Shown here piece by piece: positions 9,141 through 18,365 of a DNA stretch of 64,000 nt. The DNA comes from an uncultured Lachnospiraceae bacterium (GTDB lineage: Bacteria; Bacillota; Clostridia; Lachnospirales; Lachnospiraceae): NCBI GenBank assembly GCA_951802115.1, contig CATOPL010000004.1:1-64000 (forward strand), written 5' to 3'. The first letter of the stretch is position 1. The number at the start of each line of letters is the position of its first letter. The notes below the pieces were generated by a model, which made no database searches, was not told where the DNA came from, and worked only from the letters and a program-made list of their open reading frames with translations. Position numbers and translations under genes: made by a program.

Positions 9141-9197
9141 AAACAGAATATAAATTCCCGCCGGATCCTCCTGGATTCCTCCGTTAATATTCTGTTT
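9141..9197. repeat. 11-bp inverted repeat in the divergent efflux/two-component promoter region
   Basis: AAACAGAATAT (9141-9151) and ATATTCTGTTT (9187-9197) are perfect inverted copies around 35 bp, with a run of T after the right arm on the plus strand. It lies between the divergent adaptor and response-regulator genes. It could be an operator or a leader terminator for the plus-strand regulator gene; sequence alone does not decide. Confidence 0.5.
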
Positions 9198-9284
9198 TTT
9201 CTTCAGACTTCACAATCTGTTCATAATCATTATATATGATAAAATACAGAAAATAAATCAAAATTCACAATAGAGGTATAAAAA

Positions 9285-9959
9285 ATGTTTCATATTTTAG
9301 TAGTTGAAGACGATCAGGCCCTGAATAAACTGATCTGCAGAGTACTTACCCGAAACGATTATAAGGTAACTTCTGCCTTTGACGGAGACGAAGCGCTCTC
9401 CATTCTGGACAAAACATACATTGATCTTATCATCACAGATTTGATGATGCCGCGAATGGACGGATACGATCTGACGAAGAATCTGCGGGAAAGCGGCTAT
9501 CAGCTTCCGATTCTGGTTGTCACAGCCAAAGACACTTTCCCGGACAAGCTCAAAGGTTTTAAACTGGGTATTGACGATTACATGGTCAAACCTATTGACG
9601 TAAATGAGCTCCTGCTCCGTATAGAAGCGCTTCTTCGGCGTGCGAAAATTATTTTTGAGAAAAAACTTGAATTTGATCATGTCTGTCTGGACTATGTCAA
9701 TCTGACCGTAACGATCGACGGCAGTGCGCAGATACTGCCTCAAAAAGAATTTCAGCTTCTGTATAAGCTTTTGTCCTTCCCCAATCATACTTTTACCCGG
9801 CAGCAGATTATGGATGAACTGTGGGGCTATGATTCAGAAACGGATATCCGTACTGTTGATGTACATATCAACCGTCTCCGGGACCGTTTCCGAGAAATTC
9901 CGTATTTCCAGATCCAGACTGTCCGCGGTCTGGGATATAAAGGAATGATTGAAAAATGA
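9285..9959 (+). CDS. OmpR/PhoB-family response regulator
   Basis: A 224-residue two-component regulator. The receiver domain has VVEDD at the N-terminus, phospho-acceptor Asp in LIITDLMMPRMDG (about residue 52), a Thr in LVVTAKD and Lys in YMVKPID. The C-terminal winged helix contains PQKEFQLLYKLL, TRQQIMDELWGYD and the RTVDVHINRLRDRF recognition helix. It starts at ATG 9285 after AGAGG. Its stop overlaps the kinase start by four bases (ATGA), so the pair is translationally coupled. Its divergence from the RND pump operon suggests that the pump is a target, and the shared 200-bp region contains an inverted repeat that could be the operator. The signal sensed is unknown. Confidence 0.93.
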   Translation: MFHILVVEDDQALNKLICRVLTRNDYKVTSAFDGDEALSILDKTYIDLIITDLMMPRMDGYDLTKNLRESGYQLPILVVTAKDTFPDKLKGFKLGIDDYMVKPIDVNELLLRIEALLRRAKIIFEKKLEFDHVCLDYVNLTVTIDGSAQILPQKEFQLLYKLLSFPNHTFTRQQIMDELWGYDSETDIRTVDVHINRLRDRFREIPYFQIQTVRGLGYKGMIEK

Positions 9960-11011
9960 AAAAGCATTTTTATTCTATCTGGTTTAAAATCGTTACCGCC
10001 TTTTTCTGGGTTATGGTCACTACGGTAGCCGCTATCGGTTTTACGGTTCATCTGTTTAACCGGTTTAATGTCTGGGAACTGCTCTCCTTTCCGATGACCA
10101 GCCTGCATATCATTATGCTGATAGCTTTGATCAGCATTGTTTTTGGTTCTCTGGTCAGCATGTTTGCTCTCCATCATGTTCTGAATCCGATCATGGAACT
10201 GTCCAGAGCCATGCAGAAGGTAGCAGGTGGAGACTACACTGTCAGGCTTTCCCCTCCGCTTCGCGGACCTAAAAACGAAATGTATGATCTTTGGAGCAGT
10301 TTTAACCAGATGGTTCAGGAGCTCAACAGCACACAGACACTGCACTCTGACTTTATTTCCAACGTCTCTCATGAATTCAAAACCCCTCTGGCCGCCGTCA
10401 ACGGCTATGCAACTCTTCTGCAGGACGACACGCTGAGCGATGAGGAGCGCAACGAATACATCAACATCATCATCCAGAGCACAAAAGAACTTTCGCGAAT
10501 GACACGCAATATTCTGAACCTCTCACGGCTGGAAAACCAGACCATTATCAGTGAAAAGACATCTTTTCGCGCCGACGAGCAGATCCGGCAGTGCATCCTA
10601 CGCATGGAACCTCTCTGGTCTGCCAAGAATATCAGTATCTTTCCGGAACTCGATCCGATCACCTGGAACGGAAATATGGAACTGACTGCCCATATCTGGA
10701 ACAATCTGCTGGATAATGCAATCAAATTTTCTCCCTGCGGCGGAGAGATCATTATCACCGCGCACGTAGAAAACTCCTGGTTTACCGTCATTTTCCAGGA
10801 TTCCGGTCCCGGTATGGCCCCTGAAATTCAGAAACATATTTTTGATAAATTCTATCAGGGAGATTCTTCGCACAAGAAAAAGGGCAACGGTCTGGGACTT
10901 GCTCTCGTCCACAAGATCGTCACCCTCTACGGAGGTTCTATTGAGGTAGAAAGCGTTCCCGGTCTGGGCAGCAGTTTTAAGATTCTGCTTCCGCTTTCCT
11001 GTTCTTCTTAA
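9956..11011 (+). CDS. Sensor histidine kinase, partner of the upstream regulator
   Basis: Membrane sensor kinase of 351 residues. Two membrane segments (about residues 10-33 and 49-70) lie close together, so almost nothing is exposed outside; such kinases often sense the membrane itself or a partner protein. A HAMP linker (LNPIMELSRAMQKVAGGDY) leads to the HisKA phospho-acceptor in SNVSHEFKTPLAAVNGYATL. The ATPase domain follows, with N-box HIWNNLLDNAIKFSP, G1 DSGPGMAPE and G2 GNGLGLALVHKIV. It overlaps the regulator gene by four bases. Its stop lies 16 bp from the convergent glgB stop, with no terminator hairpin in the gap. It may control the divergent efflux operon (inference from position). 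Confidence 0.92.
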   Translation: MKKHFYSIWFKIVTAFFWVMVTTVAAIGFTVHLFNRFNVWELLSFPMTSLHIIMLIALISIVFGSLVSMFALHHVLNPIMELSRAMQKVAGGDYTVRLSPPLRGPKNEMYDLWSSFNQMVQELNSTQTLHSDFISNVSHEFKTPLAAVNGYATLLQDDTLSDEERNEYINIIIQSTKELSRMTRNILNLSRLENQTIISEKTSFRADEQIRQCILRMEPLWSAKNISIFPELDPITWNGNMELTAHIWNNLLDNAIKFSPCGGEIIITAHVENSWFTVIFQDSGPGMAPEIQKHIFDKFYQGDSSHKKKGNGLGLALVHKIVTLYGGSIEVESVPGLGSSFKILLPLSCSS

Positions 11012-11027
11012 TACAACAGCCAACGAT

Positions 11028-12887
11028 TCAGATTCCATTAAGCGTCGTTTTTGATTTTTCCCGTGAGGTTTTACCGGGAATCAGCACACTCTTCACCTTG
11101 AAAATTCTTGCACAGAAAGGCGGCAGATCCACATACAGGGTATGCGGCCTCTTCTTATAAGGCACATCCTCCACCCGCCAGGTCGCATCTTCCGGCTTCG
11201 TATTACCGCCATATATTTCCCAGTCTGTATGAATCAGCTCCGTCAGCTCATACAGAAACGGGAGTCCTACCTGAAAATCCTTCCAGAACTGATCAGACAG
11301 ATTCATCACCATCAGAATCGTCTCACCGGAAGCCCGCCTCTCATACGCATAAGTCACATAGTCCGCTGCATCCACTTCCAGCCACTCGAAGCATTCCGAA
11401 TTATATTCTCCGTCATAGAGCGCCGGCTCTGTCAGATACAGACTGGACAGTTTCTCATAAAAATGATGAAACGCATCATGCAGCGGATATTTCAGAAGAT
11501 CCCAGTCCTGTTCCCTGTTTTCATCCCACTCCCGGAACTGCCCGAATTCATTGCCCATAAAATTCAGTTTCTTACCCGGATGTGTATACAAATATGCATA
11601 GAAAGTCTTCACCTGCGGAAACTTGCAGTCATAGTCTCCCCACATCTTCTGTATAATCGTCGCCTTTCCATGTACTACTTCATCATGAGAAAACGGAAGC
11701 AGAAACAAATCGCTGTAAAAATACATCATCGAAAAACTCAGCTTATGATAATCATAAGGTCTGTACACCGGGGCGGTCTGGAAAAAACGCAGAGTATCGT
11801 TCATAAATCCCATATCCCATTTATAATCAAAGCCAAGACCATCATACTCGGTCGGAGCAGTCACTTTGGGAAAATCTGTAGAGTCCTCTGCCATCAGCAT
11901 GACAGAAGGATGTCTCTTATGAAGCCCCGCGTTCATATTGCGGAGAAATTCCACTGCTTTTTCATTGACGCCTCTTGCAGGATCTCCGTTCCAGTAAATA
12001 GCGCGACTGATTGCATCCATGCGGATACCATCAAAATGGAATTCGCTCAGCCAGTAATCCGCTGCGGACTGCAGAAAGCTTCTGACCTCCCCGCGGCTGT
12101 GCATAAAATTCATAGTTCCCCATTCACTGTATGCAGTATCCGGATGGGGAAATTCATAAAGCGGTGTTCCGTCAAAGTTCAAAAGACCGTAATCATCCGT
12201 CGCAAAATGAACCGGAACAAAGTCCGTGATTACACCGATACCATTCTGATGGCATTTGTCTACCAGCATCTTTAGCTGTTTCGGACTCCCATACCTGGAA
12301 GTAGGCGCAAAAAAGCCTGTATTTTGATATCCCCAGGAACAGTCCGCCGGATGTTCGGACAATGGCAGAAATTCGATATAGTTAAATCCCATCTTTTTCA
12401 AATATGGAATCAGCAAATCTGCAAGCTCATCATAACTGTACCATGTCCCATCTTCTTTTTTCCGCCAGGAACCTGCATGCAGCTCATAAATATTCATCGG
12501 TCGGTTGTAATTCTTATCCCGGTTCTCCATCCAGGTCTTATCTTCAAACAGATATGTCCTGTCAACAATCCGGGATGCAAAACCAGGCCTTAATTCCATC
12601 AGCATTCCATAAGGATCGCAGTGCATGGTACGCTTTCCCTGCCGATCCGTAATACAATATTTATAGTACATTCCTGCCTGTGCTTTTAGCATGACACATT
12701 CAAATACTCCGGATTCTTTCCCCTCTCTCAGCTCTTCCAGTTCCCATCCGTTAAAATCTCCCTGCAGCTCTACCTTTTCCGCATTGGGAGCATAAATGCG
12801 AAATGTCACCCCATCTTTCCCTGTATGTGCTCCAAAATATTCATAAGCATCAAACACACTGCCCGTCAGAAATTTCTGAAAATCCAT
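11028..12887 (-). CDS. glgB: 1,4-alpha-glucan branching enzyme, GH13/CBM48
   Basis: Introduces alpha-1,6 branches into glycogen. At 619 residues it is close to the usual length. The N-terminal CBM48 includes GVTFRIYAPNAEKVELQGDFNGW. The catalytic barrel shows LPLSEHP, FHFDGIRMDAIS (nucleophile Asp), LMAEDST (acid Glu) and FSHDEVVHGKA. A C-terminal beta domain follows, ending in a basic tail. The ATG follows CAGGGGGAATTCC, and a promoter lies about 40 bp upstream. It stands alone rather than next to glgA, although both would act in the same storage pathway. It is convergent with the kinase gene, the stops being 16 bp apart. Confidence 0.96.
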   Translation of the reverse strand: MDFQKFLTGSVFDAYEYFGAHTGKDGVTFRIYAPNAEKVELQGDFNGWELEELREGKESGVFECVMLKAQAGMYYKYCITDRQGKRTMHCDPYGMLMELRPGFASRIVDRTYLFEDKTWMENRDKNYNRPMNIYELHAGSWRKKEDGTWYSYDELADLLIPYLKKMGFNYIEFLPLSEHPADCSWGYQNTGFFAPTSRYGSPKQLKMLVDKCHQNGIGVITDFVPVHFATDDYGLLNFDGTPLYEFPHPDTAYSEWGTMNFMHSRGEVRSFLQSAADYWLSEFHFDGIRMDAISRAIYWNGDPARGVNEKAVEFLRNMNAGLHKRHPSVMLMAEDSTDFPKVTAPTEYDGLGFDYKWDMGFMNDTLRFFQTAPVYRPYDYHKLSFSMMYFYSDLFLLPFSHDEVVHGKATIIQKMWGDYDCKFPQVKTFYAYLYTHPGKKLNFMGNEFGQFREWDENREQDWDLLKYPLHDAFHHFYEKLSSLYLTEPALYDGEYNSECFEWLEVDAADYVTYAYERRASGETILMVMNLSDQFWKDFQVGLPFLYELTELIHTDWEIYGGNTKPEDATWRVEDVPYKKRPHTLYVDLPPFCARIFKVKSVLIPGKTSREKSKTTLNGI

Positions 12888-12924
12888 AGGAATTCCCCCT
12901 GTTCATCGAATGTTTTCTTCCTCT

Positions 12925-12953
12925 ATCTTATATGAATCGGACAAAATGTGCAA
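12925..12953 (-). promoter_or_regulatory. Probable glgB promoter
   Basis: Minus-strand TTGCAC (12953-12948) and TAAGAT (12930-12925) are spaced 17 bp apart, about 40 bp before the glgB start. The -35 is only a half match, so confidence is moderate. Confidence 0.5.
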
Positions 12954-13021
12954 TACTTTCAGGGCAAAAAGTGAATTCTGGTCATTTTTAATTTTCATCT
13001 GATCTGACTTACTGCGCCCGA

Positions 13022-13531
13022 TTATCGAAAATGCGTATTACCCGGAAGACGTCTGCCTGTCTCCTGTGTGATAAATCCGATCAGAGCCCCTGTGATCAAC
13101 CCCGCTGCCAGAAGTACAGGACTATAATACAACAGTGTATTCGTTTCCAGCACCTGTACGGCTACCAGAAGCTGACCGATATTATGTGTGACGCCTCCGA
13201 TAATGCTGACCCCGGCCACGCTGAACAGTCCAGATCGTTTTGCAGCGCACATGCAGAGAAAGCTCAGGCCTGCTCCCGCCAGACTGTACAGAATCATCGA
13301 CAGGCTGCCGAACATAAATCCCGACAGCAAAATCCGCAGAGCGTTGATGGTCAGCGCCTCAAAAGATCCAAGTACATACAGGCTCCATACCGTCACCATA
13401 TTGGCAAGCCCAAGCTTCACTCCCGGTACTCCGACCGGGACCGGAACCAACAGCTCAATATAACTGGCGATCAGCGCTGCTGATGTCAACAGACCAAGCT
13501 TGGCAATCTTTTCCGTTTTTTTTCTCTTCAT
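13022..13531 (-). CDS. Gx-type small membrane transporter (HepS/ECF S-like)
   Basis: A 169-residue membrane protein with five or six predicted helices, matching the Gx transporter family (once labelled heptaprenyl diphosphate synthase component I). Marks are VPVPVGVPGVKLGLANMVTV near the N-terminus and GGVTHNIGQLLVA in the middle. The start at 13531 is chosen for its AAAGGGGGA site; an open extension of 69 codons upstream lacks a site and has no family character. Relatives are often preceded by a NusG-domain II gene, absent here. No riboswitch that I recognise is visible in the 259 bp upstream. Transport of a small solute is inferred from the fold; the substrate is unknown. Confidence 0.75.
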   Translation of the reverse strand: MKRKKTEKIAKLGLLTSAALIASYIELLVPVPVGVPGVKLGLANMVTVWSLYVLGSFEALTINALRILLSGFMFGSLSMILYSLAGAGLSFLCMCAAKRSGLFSVAGVSIIGGVTHNIGQLLVAVQVLETNTLLYYSPVLLAAGLITGALIGFITQETGRRLPGNTHFR

Positions 13532-13790
13532 TTTTCCCCCTTTAAACCTGTCTGTCCTGCCGGCTTCGCAGAAATCTTTCTCTTTCACTGCCGGAAAAAT
13601 AACTGCAATATACAAAGGGCCGCTACAACATACCGCTTTGCTCCTGTATTCCGCAATGCCAGACAGATGATAACGGACATAATCCGTCTTCTCTTTGACA
13701 CACTTCCCATACGGGCGCAGAACACGGGGCAAAATCACATGTCGTGACAGCCCTTTTACATTTTACTTCAGTCTACTTTTATTCTCAGTC

Positions 13791-14384
13791 TTACTTTCTT
13801 CCCGCCTGCCAGCGCATTCCCCATCCAAATGCTCTGTCCAAAGCTTCATGCCCCGGGTAAAACTGAACGATCTTCTCCACGCTGAACGTCTCATCGTTCA
13901 CATTTTCCAAAAGCGCCAGTCCGCACATTCTGTCAGAAGAATTAAAAGTATCCATCTTCACAACCAGGTCCTCAGCGCCGGGATATTTCAGCGTAACCGT
14001 CGCATCTGCCTGCTTCCAGTTTGCCACGCCTTCATAAATAAATGTATACACCAGAATCCTCTGAATGTTTGCAATCTCATTGCCGTTAATACGCAGATTC
14101 TCCCCGGCCACCGCCGCTCCGGTTCTGTCATCTCCGTCCAGCGCTATAAAAGGCGGACGATTCAGACTGCCGAACGCGTTGCCAAGCGCCTGCACCGCAC
14201 CCTTGCTTCCGTCCTTTAATTCAAAAAGACAGCCCAGATCCAGATCAATCCCCGACGACAAAAGCCCGGCAAGGAATCCCTTGGGTTTTGCATTCCAGTT
14301 CAGATTTACAAGAATCTCACCCAGTCCCGCCGAAGCACTTTTCTTTAAGCTGACTTTCTGTCCCTTTTGTAAATTAATCGCCAT
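13791..14384 (-). CDS. TerD-family protein
   Basis: A 197-residue TerD-domain protein (calcium-binding stress protein family linked to tellurite resistance, phage and stress phenotypes). Signatures are the start MAINLQKGQKVSLKK, the acidic metal motif around DLDLGCLFEL, IALDGDDRTG, and the ending DRAFGWGMRWQAGRK. It is a single-domain copy, unlike TerD clusters with TerB/TerC/TerE, none of which occur here. It follows the rhomboid gene by 14 bp with a GAGGAGGT site, so both come from one promoter near 15032-15060. A stress role at the envelope is inferred; the molecular role of solitary TerD proteins is not established. Confidence 0.88.
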   Translation of the reverse strand: MAINLQKGQKVSLKKSASAGLGEILVNLNWNAKPKGFLAGLLSSGIDLDLGCLFELKDGSKGAVQALGNAFGSLNRPPFIALDGDDRTGAAVAGENLRINGNEIANIQRILVYTFIYEGVANWKQADATVTLKYPGAEDLVVKMDTFNSSDRMCGLALLENVNDETFSVEKIVQFYPGHEALDRAFGWGMRWQAGRK

Positions 14385-14398
14385 GTTACCTTACCTCC

Positions 14399-14989
14399 TC
14401 AATATCTGTTCATTTTGTTCCTGTTCATCACATAACCAAGTCCTGCACCCACAAGTCCGCCCAGTATATGGGTCAGATTGGCCACATTATCCTGTATAAA
14501 GAGTCCCTGATAGATCTGTTCTCCTATATAGATCAATGCCACCAGTATAAAGGTCAACGGAATCGAACCTTCCTTAAGACTTGTAAATGATGACAACAAA
14601 ATCAGCGCAAACACTACTCCGCTGGCTCCCAAAAGCTGTATGCGGGGAAAGAACACAAAATTGACAATCCCTGTTACCAGCGCGGTCGCCAATATCACGA
14701 ACAGCATATTGGAAGAACCATATTTTTCTTCCAGAAGCGGTCCTACGACCAGAATCAGCATGATGTTCCCCAGAAAATGCTCCCAGCCCGCATGGCCGAG
14801 CACATGTCCTGCAAAACGGATATAGGTGGCAGGATTCATAAGAGACGAACGGTATACACTGAAAAACAGATCGGTTGTCATGCCTTTGGTAACCGCGCCG
14901 AGCAGCAAAGAAGCAAGACAAAGAATTGTAAATGTCAGTATGACCGGAGAATTAAAAGAAATCTTCACATGTGATCTTCCGTAATTCAT
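14399..14989 (-). CDS. Rhomboid-family intramembrane serine protease
   Basis: A 196-residue protein with six predicted helices. The rhomboid marks are GHAGWEHFLGNIMLI (the HxxxN oxyanion motif on TM2), LLGASGVVFALIL (GxSG with the catalytic Ser on TM4) and LTHILGGLVGAGLGY (catalytic His on TM6). It should cleave membrane proteins within the bilayer. The start at 14989 is chosen for the GGGAGGT site 8 bases upstream; a start seven codons earlier is less likely. It is first in an operon with a TerD protein and has a good promoter. The catalytic residues look intact, so an active protease is expected; substrates are unknown. Confidence 0.88.
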   Translation of the reverse strand: MNYGRSHVKISFNSPVILTFTILCLASLLLGAVTKGMTTDLFFSVYRSSLMNPATYIRFAGHVLGHAGWEHFLGNIMLILVVGPLLEEKYGSSNMLFVILATALVTGIVNFVFFPRIQLLGASGVVFALILLSSFTSLKEGSIPLTFILVALIYIGEQIYQGLFIQDNVANLTHILGGLVGAGLGYVMNRNKMNRY

Positions 14990-15031
14990 GAACCGTACCT
15001 CCCGTATCAAGTCATACGTTTTCTTCAGATT

Positions 15032-15060
15032 ATTATACCAAATCCCAACATGATACGCAA
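15032..15060 (-). promoter_or_regulatory. Promoter of the rhomboid-TerD operon
   Basis: Minus-strand TTGCGT (15060-15055), 17-bp spacer and a perfect TATAAT (15037-15032) with an extended TG at -15 (TGGTATAAT). It lies about 45 bp before the rhomboid start. Confidence 0.7.
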
Positions 15061-15113
15061 CAAAAACACAGAATTTCCGTTCTCAGATTTCCAATATACA
15101 AATCACCGTTTTT

Positions 15114-16448
15114 TCAGTTTTTTATTTCCAGCTTTTTCCGGCAGTAGAAAAAGGCCGGGATCAGAAAAAGATCCGCCAGCAGCCATGCCGCCGGATGTGC
15201 AAAACAGATGCCGGCAAAACCGAATTTCCCGGCAATCACCACTGCAACTGCCACCCGCGCAATCATCTCCATAACGCCTGAAATAATTGCAAAAACAGAA
15301 AATCCCATTCCCTGAATCGTAAATCTCACTGTATTTACCAGCGTCAGCAGACAATAAAAACCGGTGCAGTGTAAAAGGAAACGATATGCATAAGCGATAA
15401 TCTGCATCTCTTTCGCATCCAGAAACAAAAGAATCAGTCCCCTGCCGAAAAACAGCGCCAGAAAAAAGCAGCCCGCGGATGCGGCGAATCCTACCAAAGA
15501 TGCATCCCGAAGGCCTTTCCCGATCCGGTCGGTTCTGCCTGCTCCCATATTCTGGCCTGTATACGGAGCCATCGTCTGTCCCAGCGCCTCCACCGGGCAG
15601 GCGATAAACGCATTGATCTTCTGAGCCGCAGTCACGCCGGCCACCACTGCGGTACCCATACCGTTGATCGCAGCCTGAACGACCAGCGTTCCGATCGCCG
15701 TAACCGAGTACTGCAGTCCCATGGGAACTCCCATAAAACACAGCCTTTTCATATACTTTCCGTCCGGCTTCCACTCTTCATGCGAAATTTTCAGTATCAA
15801 ATATTTTCTTTTTATATATAACAGGCAAATCAGTCCTGAAACTCCCTGTGACAGGACTGTAGCCAGCGCAGGACCTTCCACCCCCATATGGAATATCAGA
15901 ATCGTAACAAAATCCAGTACGATATTTAAAATGGAGGAAACTGCCAGAAACAGAACCGGCGTCCTGCTGTCACCCAAAGACCGGATAATTCCCGCCAGGA
16001 GATTGTACAAAAAGGTACAGGGTATTCCCCAGAAAATAATCACGATATAGAGATACGCATACTCAAAAATCTCCGCAGGTGTATTCATCAGTCTCAGGAC
16101 GGGCCTGCACACTGCCACCACCGCCAGAGTCATAATTACCGAAAACAGAATGCACAGCCAGGTACTGTTAGCTACAAACCGTCTCAGCCTGCTCTCTTCT
16201 CTGGCTCCAAACATCTGTGCCACCGGTATGGCAAATCCGTTGCACACACCGGTGCAGAATCCGATCACCATGAAATTCAAAGAGGACGTGGAACCAACTC
16301 CTGCCAGCGGGTCTACTCCCAGATACTGCCCGACAATCACCGTATCCACCATACTGTAAAACTGCTGAAACAGCATCCCCAGAAACATTGGTACTGCAAA
16401 ACTTATTATCAGCCTGACCGGAGAACCGGTTGTCATATCCTTTGTCAT
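15114..16448 (-). CDS. MATE-family multidrug/metabolite exporter
   Basis: Cation-coupled exporter with 12 predicted helices in 444 residues, the usual MATE length. It starts MTKDMTTGSPVRLIISFAVPMFLGML, and the two pseudo-repeats are recognisable (PLAGVGSTSSLNFMVIGF in the first half, AAQKINAFIACPVEALGQTMAPYTGQN in the second). A consensus promoter lies 36-64 bp upstream. The ribosome site (AAGGGG) is rather far from ATG 16448, so a start four codons later is possible. It appears monocistronic. The substrate cannot be predicted. A separate, broken MATE fragment occurs at about 45.3-45.7 kb. Confidence 0.93.
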   Translation of the reverse strand: MTKDMTTGSPVRLIISFAVPMFLGMLFQQFYSMVDTVIVGQYLGVDPLAGVGSTSSLNFMVIGFCTGVCNGFAIPVAQMFGAREESRLRRFVANSTWLCILFSVIMTLAVVAVCRPVLRLMNTPAEIFEYAYLYIVIIFWGIPCTFLYNLLAGIIRSLGDSRTPVLFLAVSSILNIVLDFVTILIFHMGVEGPALATVLSQGVSGLICLLYIKRKYLILKISHEEWKPDGKYMKRLCFMGVPMGLQYSVTAIGTLVVQAAINGMGTAVVAGVTAAQKINAFIACPVEALGQTMAPYTGQNMGAGRTDRIGKGLRDASLVGFAASAGCFFLALFFGRGLILLFLDAKEMQIIAYAYRFLLHCTGFYCLLTLVNTVRFTIQGMGFSVFAIISGVMEMIARVAVAVVIAGKFGFAGICFAHPAAWLLADLFLIPAFFYCRKKLEIKN

Positions 16449-16483
16449 CTACTGCCAACCCCTTCCAAATAAAATCGAAAGAG

Positions 16484-16512
16484 ATTATATGCCGCTCCCG
16501 CCTGATTGTCAA
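16484..16512 (-). promoter_or_regulatory. Full-consensus promoter of the MATE gene
   Basis: Minus-strand TTGACA (16512-16507), 17-bp spacer, TATAAT (16489-16484): both hexamers match the sigma-A consensus exactly. Confidence 0.8.
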
Positions 16513-16570
16513 TCTGCCGAAATCACAGAACAATGCAGACATTTGGCCGTTTTACAGACAATCCGACGAA

Positions 16571-18358
16571 TCAGATCTTCCGGGTATAGAGTTTCAGCCA
16601 GGCTCTCTCATCCTCACGCAGGTGAGGCGCCAGCGCCTGATACACTTTTTCATGATAGCTATTCAGCCGTATCTTTTCCGTCTCTGTCATCTCCTGCGGC
16701 AGGATTCCGTCCAGATCAACCGGTACCAGTGTCAGAATCTCGAACTCCATAAACTGTCCGTACGTATTCTGTTCTCCTTTTACACAGAGCAGTTCATTCT
16801 CAATGCGGATCCCATACTCACCTTCCGCATAAAACCCCGGTTCGTCTGTCGTCACCATCCCCGCTTCGAGTACTGCCGGCTTGTCTTTTTCCGACAGTTT
16901 CCAGCGAAATGCATTCGGCCCCTCATGCACATTTAAAAGATAGCCGACTCCGTGTCCTGTCCCATGCTTATAATCTGCACCCGCCTGCCAGAGAGGTTCC
17001 CGGCAGAGAATATCCAGGCTGTATCCGCTGCAGCCGTACAGAAACCGTGCAAACGCCAGATTCAGATTCCCACGGCATACTGCCGTAAACATCCGCTTCT
17101 GCTCTTCTTTGACTTCCCCCATCACAAACGTGCGGGTCGTATCCGTCGTTCCTTCCAGATAATGTCCCCCTGCATCTACCAGAAGAAATCCCTTCTGCGC
17201 TATCTTGACGCTGCTCTGTTCTGTCGGCGAATAATGAACAATCGCTCCGTTGGCGCCATAAGCGCAGATGGGCGCAAAGCTCTGGCCTAAATAATGCTCC
17301 TGCTCCTGTCTGTATCTGTCCAGGCGGGCGGCAACGGACAGCTCCGTCAGCTTTTCCTTTCCCGCTCTCGTCTTCAGCCAGTACATCAGTCTGGTAAATG
17401 CAATCCCTTCCTTCAGATGAGCAGTACGAAGGTTGGCAGTTTCCGTCTTATTCTTGACGGCTTTCATAAGTTCTGTCGGATTGCGCCGTTCTGTTATCTC
17501 TGCTCCCTTTGGAATACTCTTAAGCAGGCAATCATTGATATTTTTTTTATCCAGCAATACTCTACATCCGTCCGGCAGCTTCTGCAGATCCTGATAGATT
17601 TCCTCATATCCCCTGATTTCCACGTTGTACCGGGACAGATATTGTCGAAGCTCTTCTGTTACAATGCTTTCCCGCACATACCAGACGCAGGATTCTTCGG
17701 CGACACACAAAAAAGACAGGATTACCGGCACACAGGGTATATCCCCTCCCCGGACATTTAAAAGCCACGCGATATCGCACAGAGAAGCCAGCACATGTAT
17801 GTCCGCTCCTGCTGTTTTCATCTCTTTTCTGACTCTGTAAAGCTTACTTTCCGTATCTTCCCCGGAATAACAGGCATCCAGAATCAGAATTTCCGAATCC
17901 GGGATTTCCGGCCTGTCTTCCCAGATCTCTCCCACCAGATCTTCCTTCCCTGTACAGGCCGCCTTTTTTTCTTCCGCCGCCTTTAGAAGTGTTTCCGCCC
18001 GAAACGCTCCCATAACCTTTCCGTCAAATCCCAGCTTTCCGCCTGCAGAAAGTTTCTGTTTTACATAGTCCTCCACTTCCGGCACGCCCGTCTCTCCCAG
18101 ACAGAACAGTTTTATGCTCGTACCTTTTAACTGCTGTTTTGCCTGGATAAAGTATCTTCCGTCCGTCCAAAGCCCCGCCTCTTCCAATGTAATCACCAGA
18201 GTCCCCGCAGAACCCGTAAATCCAGACATATATTCTCTGGCCCGATAATGAGCGCATACATATTCCGACTCATGGCAGTCGGATGTGGGAATTACGTAAA
18301 CCGTAATGCCGCTTTCTCTCATTTTTTCGCGAAGCCGTTCTATTCGTTCCCGTATCAT
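16571..18358 (-). CDS. Xaa-Pro aminopeptidase-like M24B peptidase
   Basis: Cytoplasmic metallopeptidase that removes N-terminal residues preceding proline. The 595-residue length fits the three-domain aminopeptidase P1 form: two creatinase-like N-domains, then the pita-bread catalytic domain. Metal ligands are visible in LLVDAGGHYLEGTTDTTRTF (two Asp), GTGHGVGYLLNVHEG (His) and TTDEPGFY / GIRIENEL (two Glu). The start at 18358 (MIRERIERLREKM) follows GAGAAG and lies seven bases after the stop of the M18 peptidase gene. An upstream extension would overlap that gene and lacks family similarity. The two peptidases probably form one operon for peptide turnover. Confidence 0.92.
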   Translation of the reverse strand: MIRERIERLREKMRESGITVYVIPTSDCHESEYVCAHYRAREYMSGFTGSAGTLVITLEEAGLWTDGRYFIQAKQQLKGTSIKLFCLGETGVPEVEDYVKQKLSAGGKLGFDGKVMGAFRAETLLKAAEEKKAACTGKEDLVGEIWEDRPEIPDSEILILDACYSGEDTESKLYRVRKEMKTAGADIHVLASLCDIAWLLNVRGGDIPCVPVILSFLCVAEESCVWYVRESIVTEELRQYLSRYNVEIRGYEEIYQDLQKLPDGCRVLLDKKNINDCLLKSIPKGAEITERRNPTELMKAVKNKTETANLRTAHLKEGIAFTRLMYWLKTRAGKEKLTELSVAARLDRYRQEQEHYLGQSFAPICAYGANGAIVHYSPTEQSSVKIAQKGFLLVDAGGHYLEGTTDTTRTFVMGEVKEEQKRMFTAVCRGNLNLAFARFLYGCSGYSLDILCREPLWQAGADYKHGTGHGVGYLLNVHEGPNAFRWKLSEKDKPAVLEAGMVTTDEPGFYAEGEYGIRIENELLCVKGEQNTYGQFMEFEILTLVPVDLDGILPQEMTETEKIRLNSYHEKVYQALAPHLREDERAWLKLYTRKI

Positions 18359-18365
18359 TGTCTTC

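Noticed and set aside
11142..12275. 377-codon plus-strand frame opposite glgB
   Set aside because: Antisense to glgB, whose catalytic motifs are intact; no ribosome site or family similarity.
9956..12887. Frameshift or overlap where the kinase and glgB converge
   Set aside because: Both frames end cleanly with 16 bp between stops.
13532..13738. N-terminal extension of the Gx transporter or a missing NusG-II gene
   Set aside because: No ribosome site, no NusG-II similarity, and the AAAGGGGGA site supports the later start.
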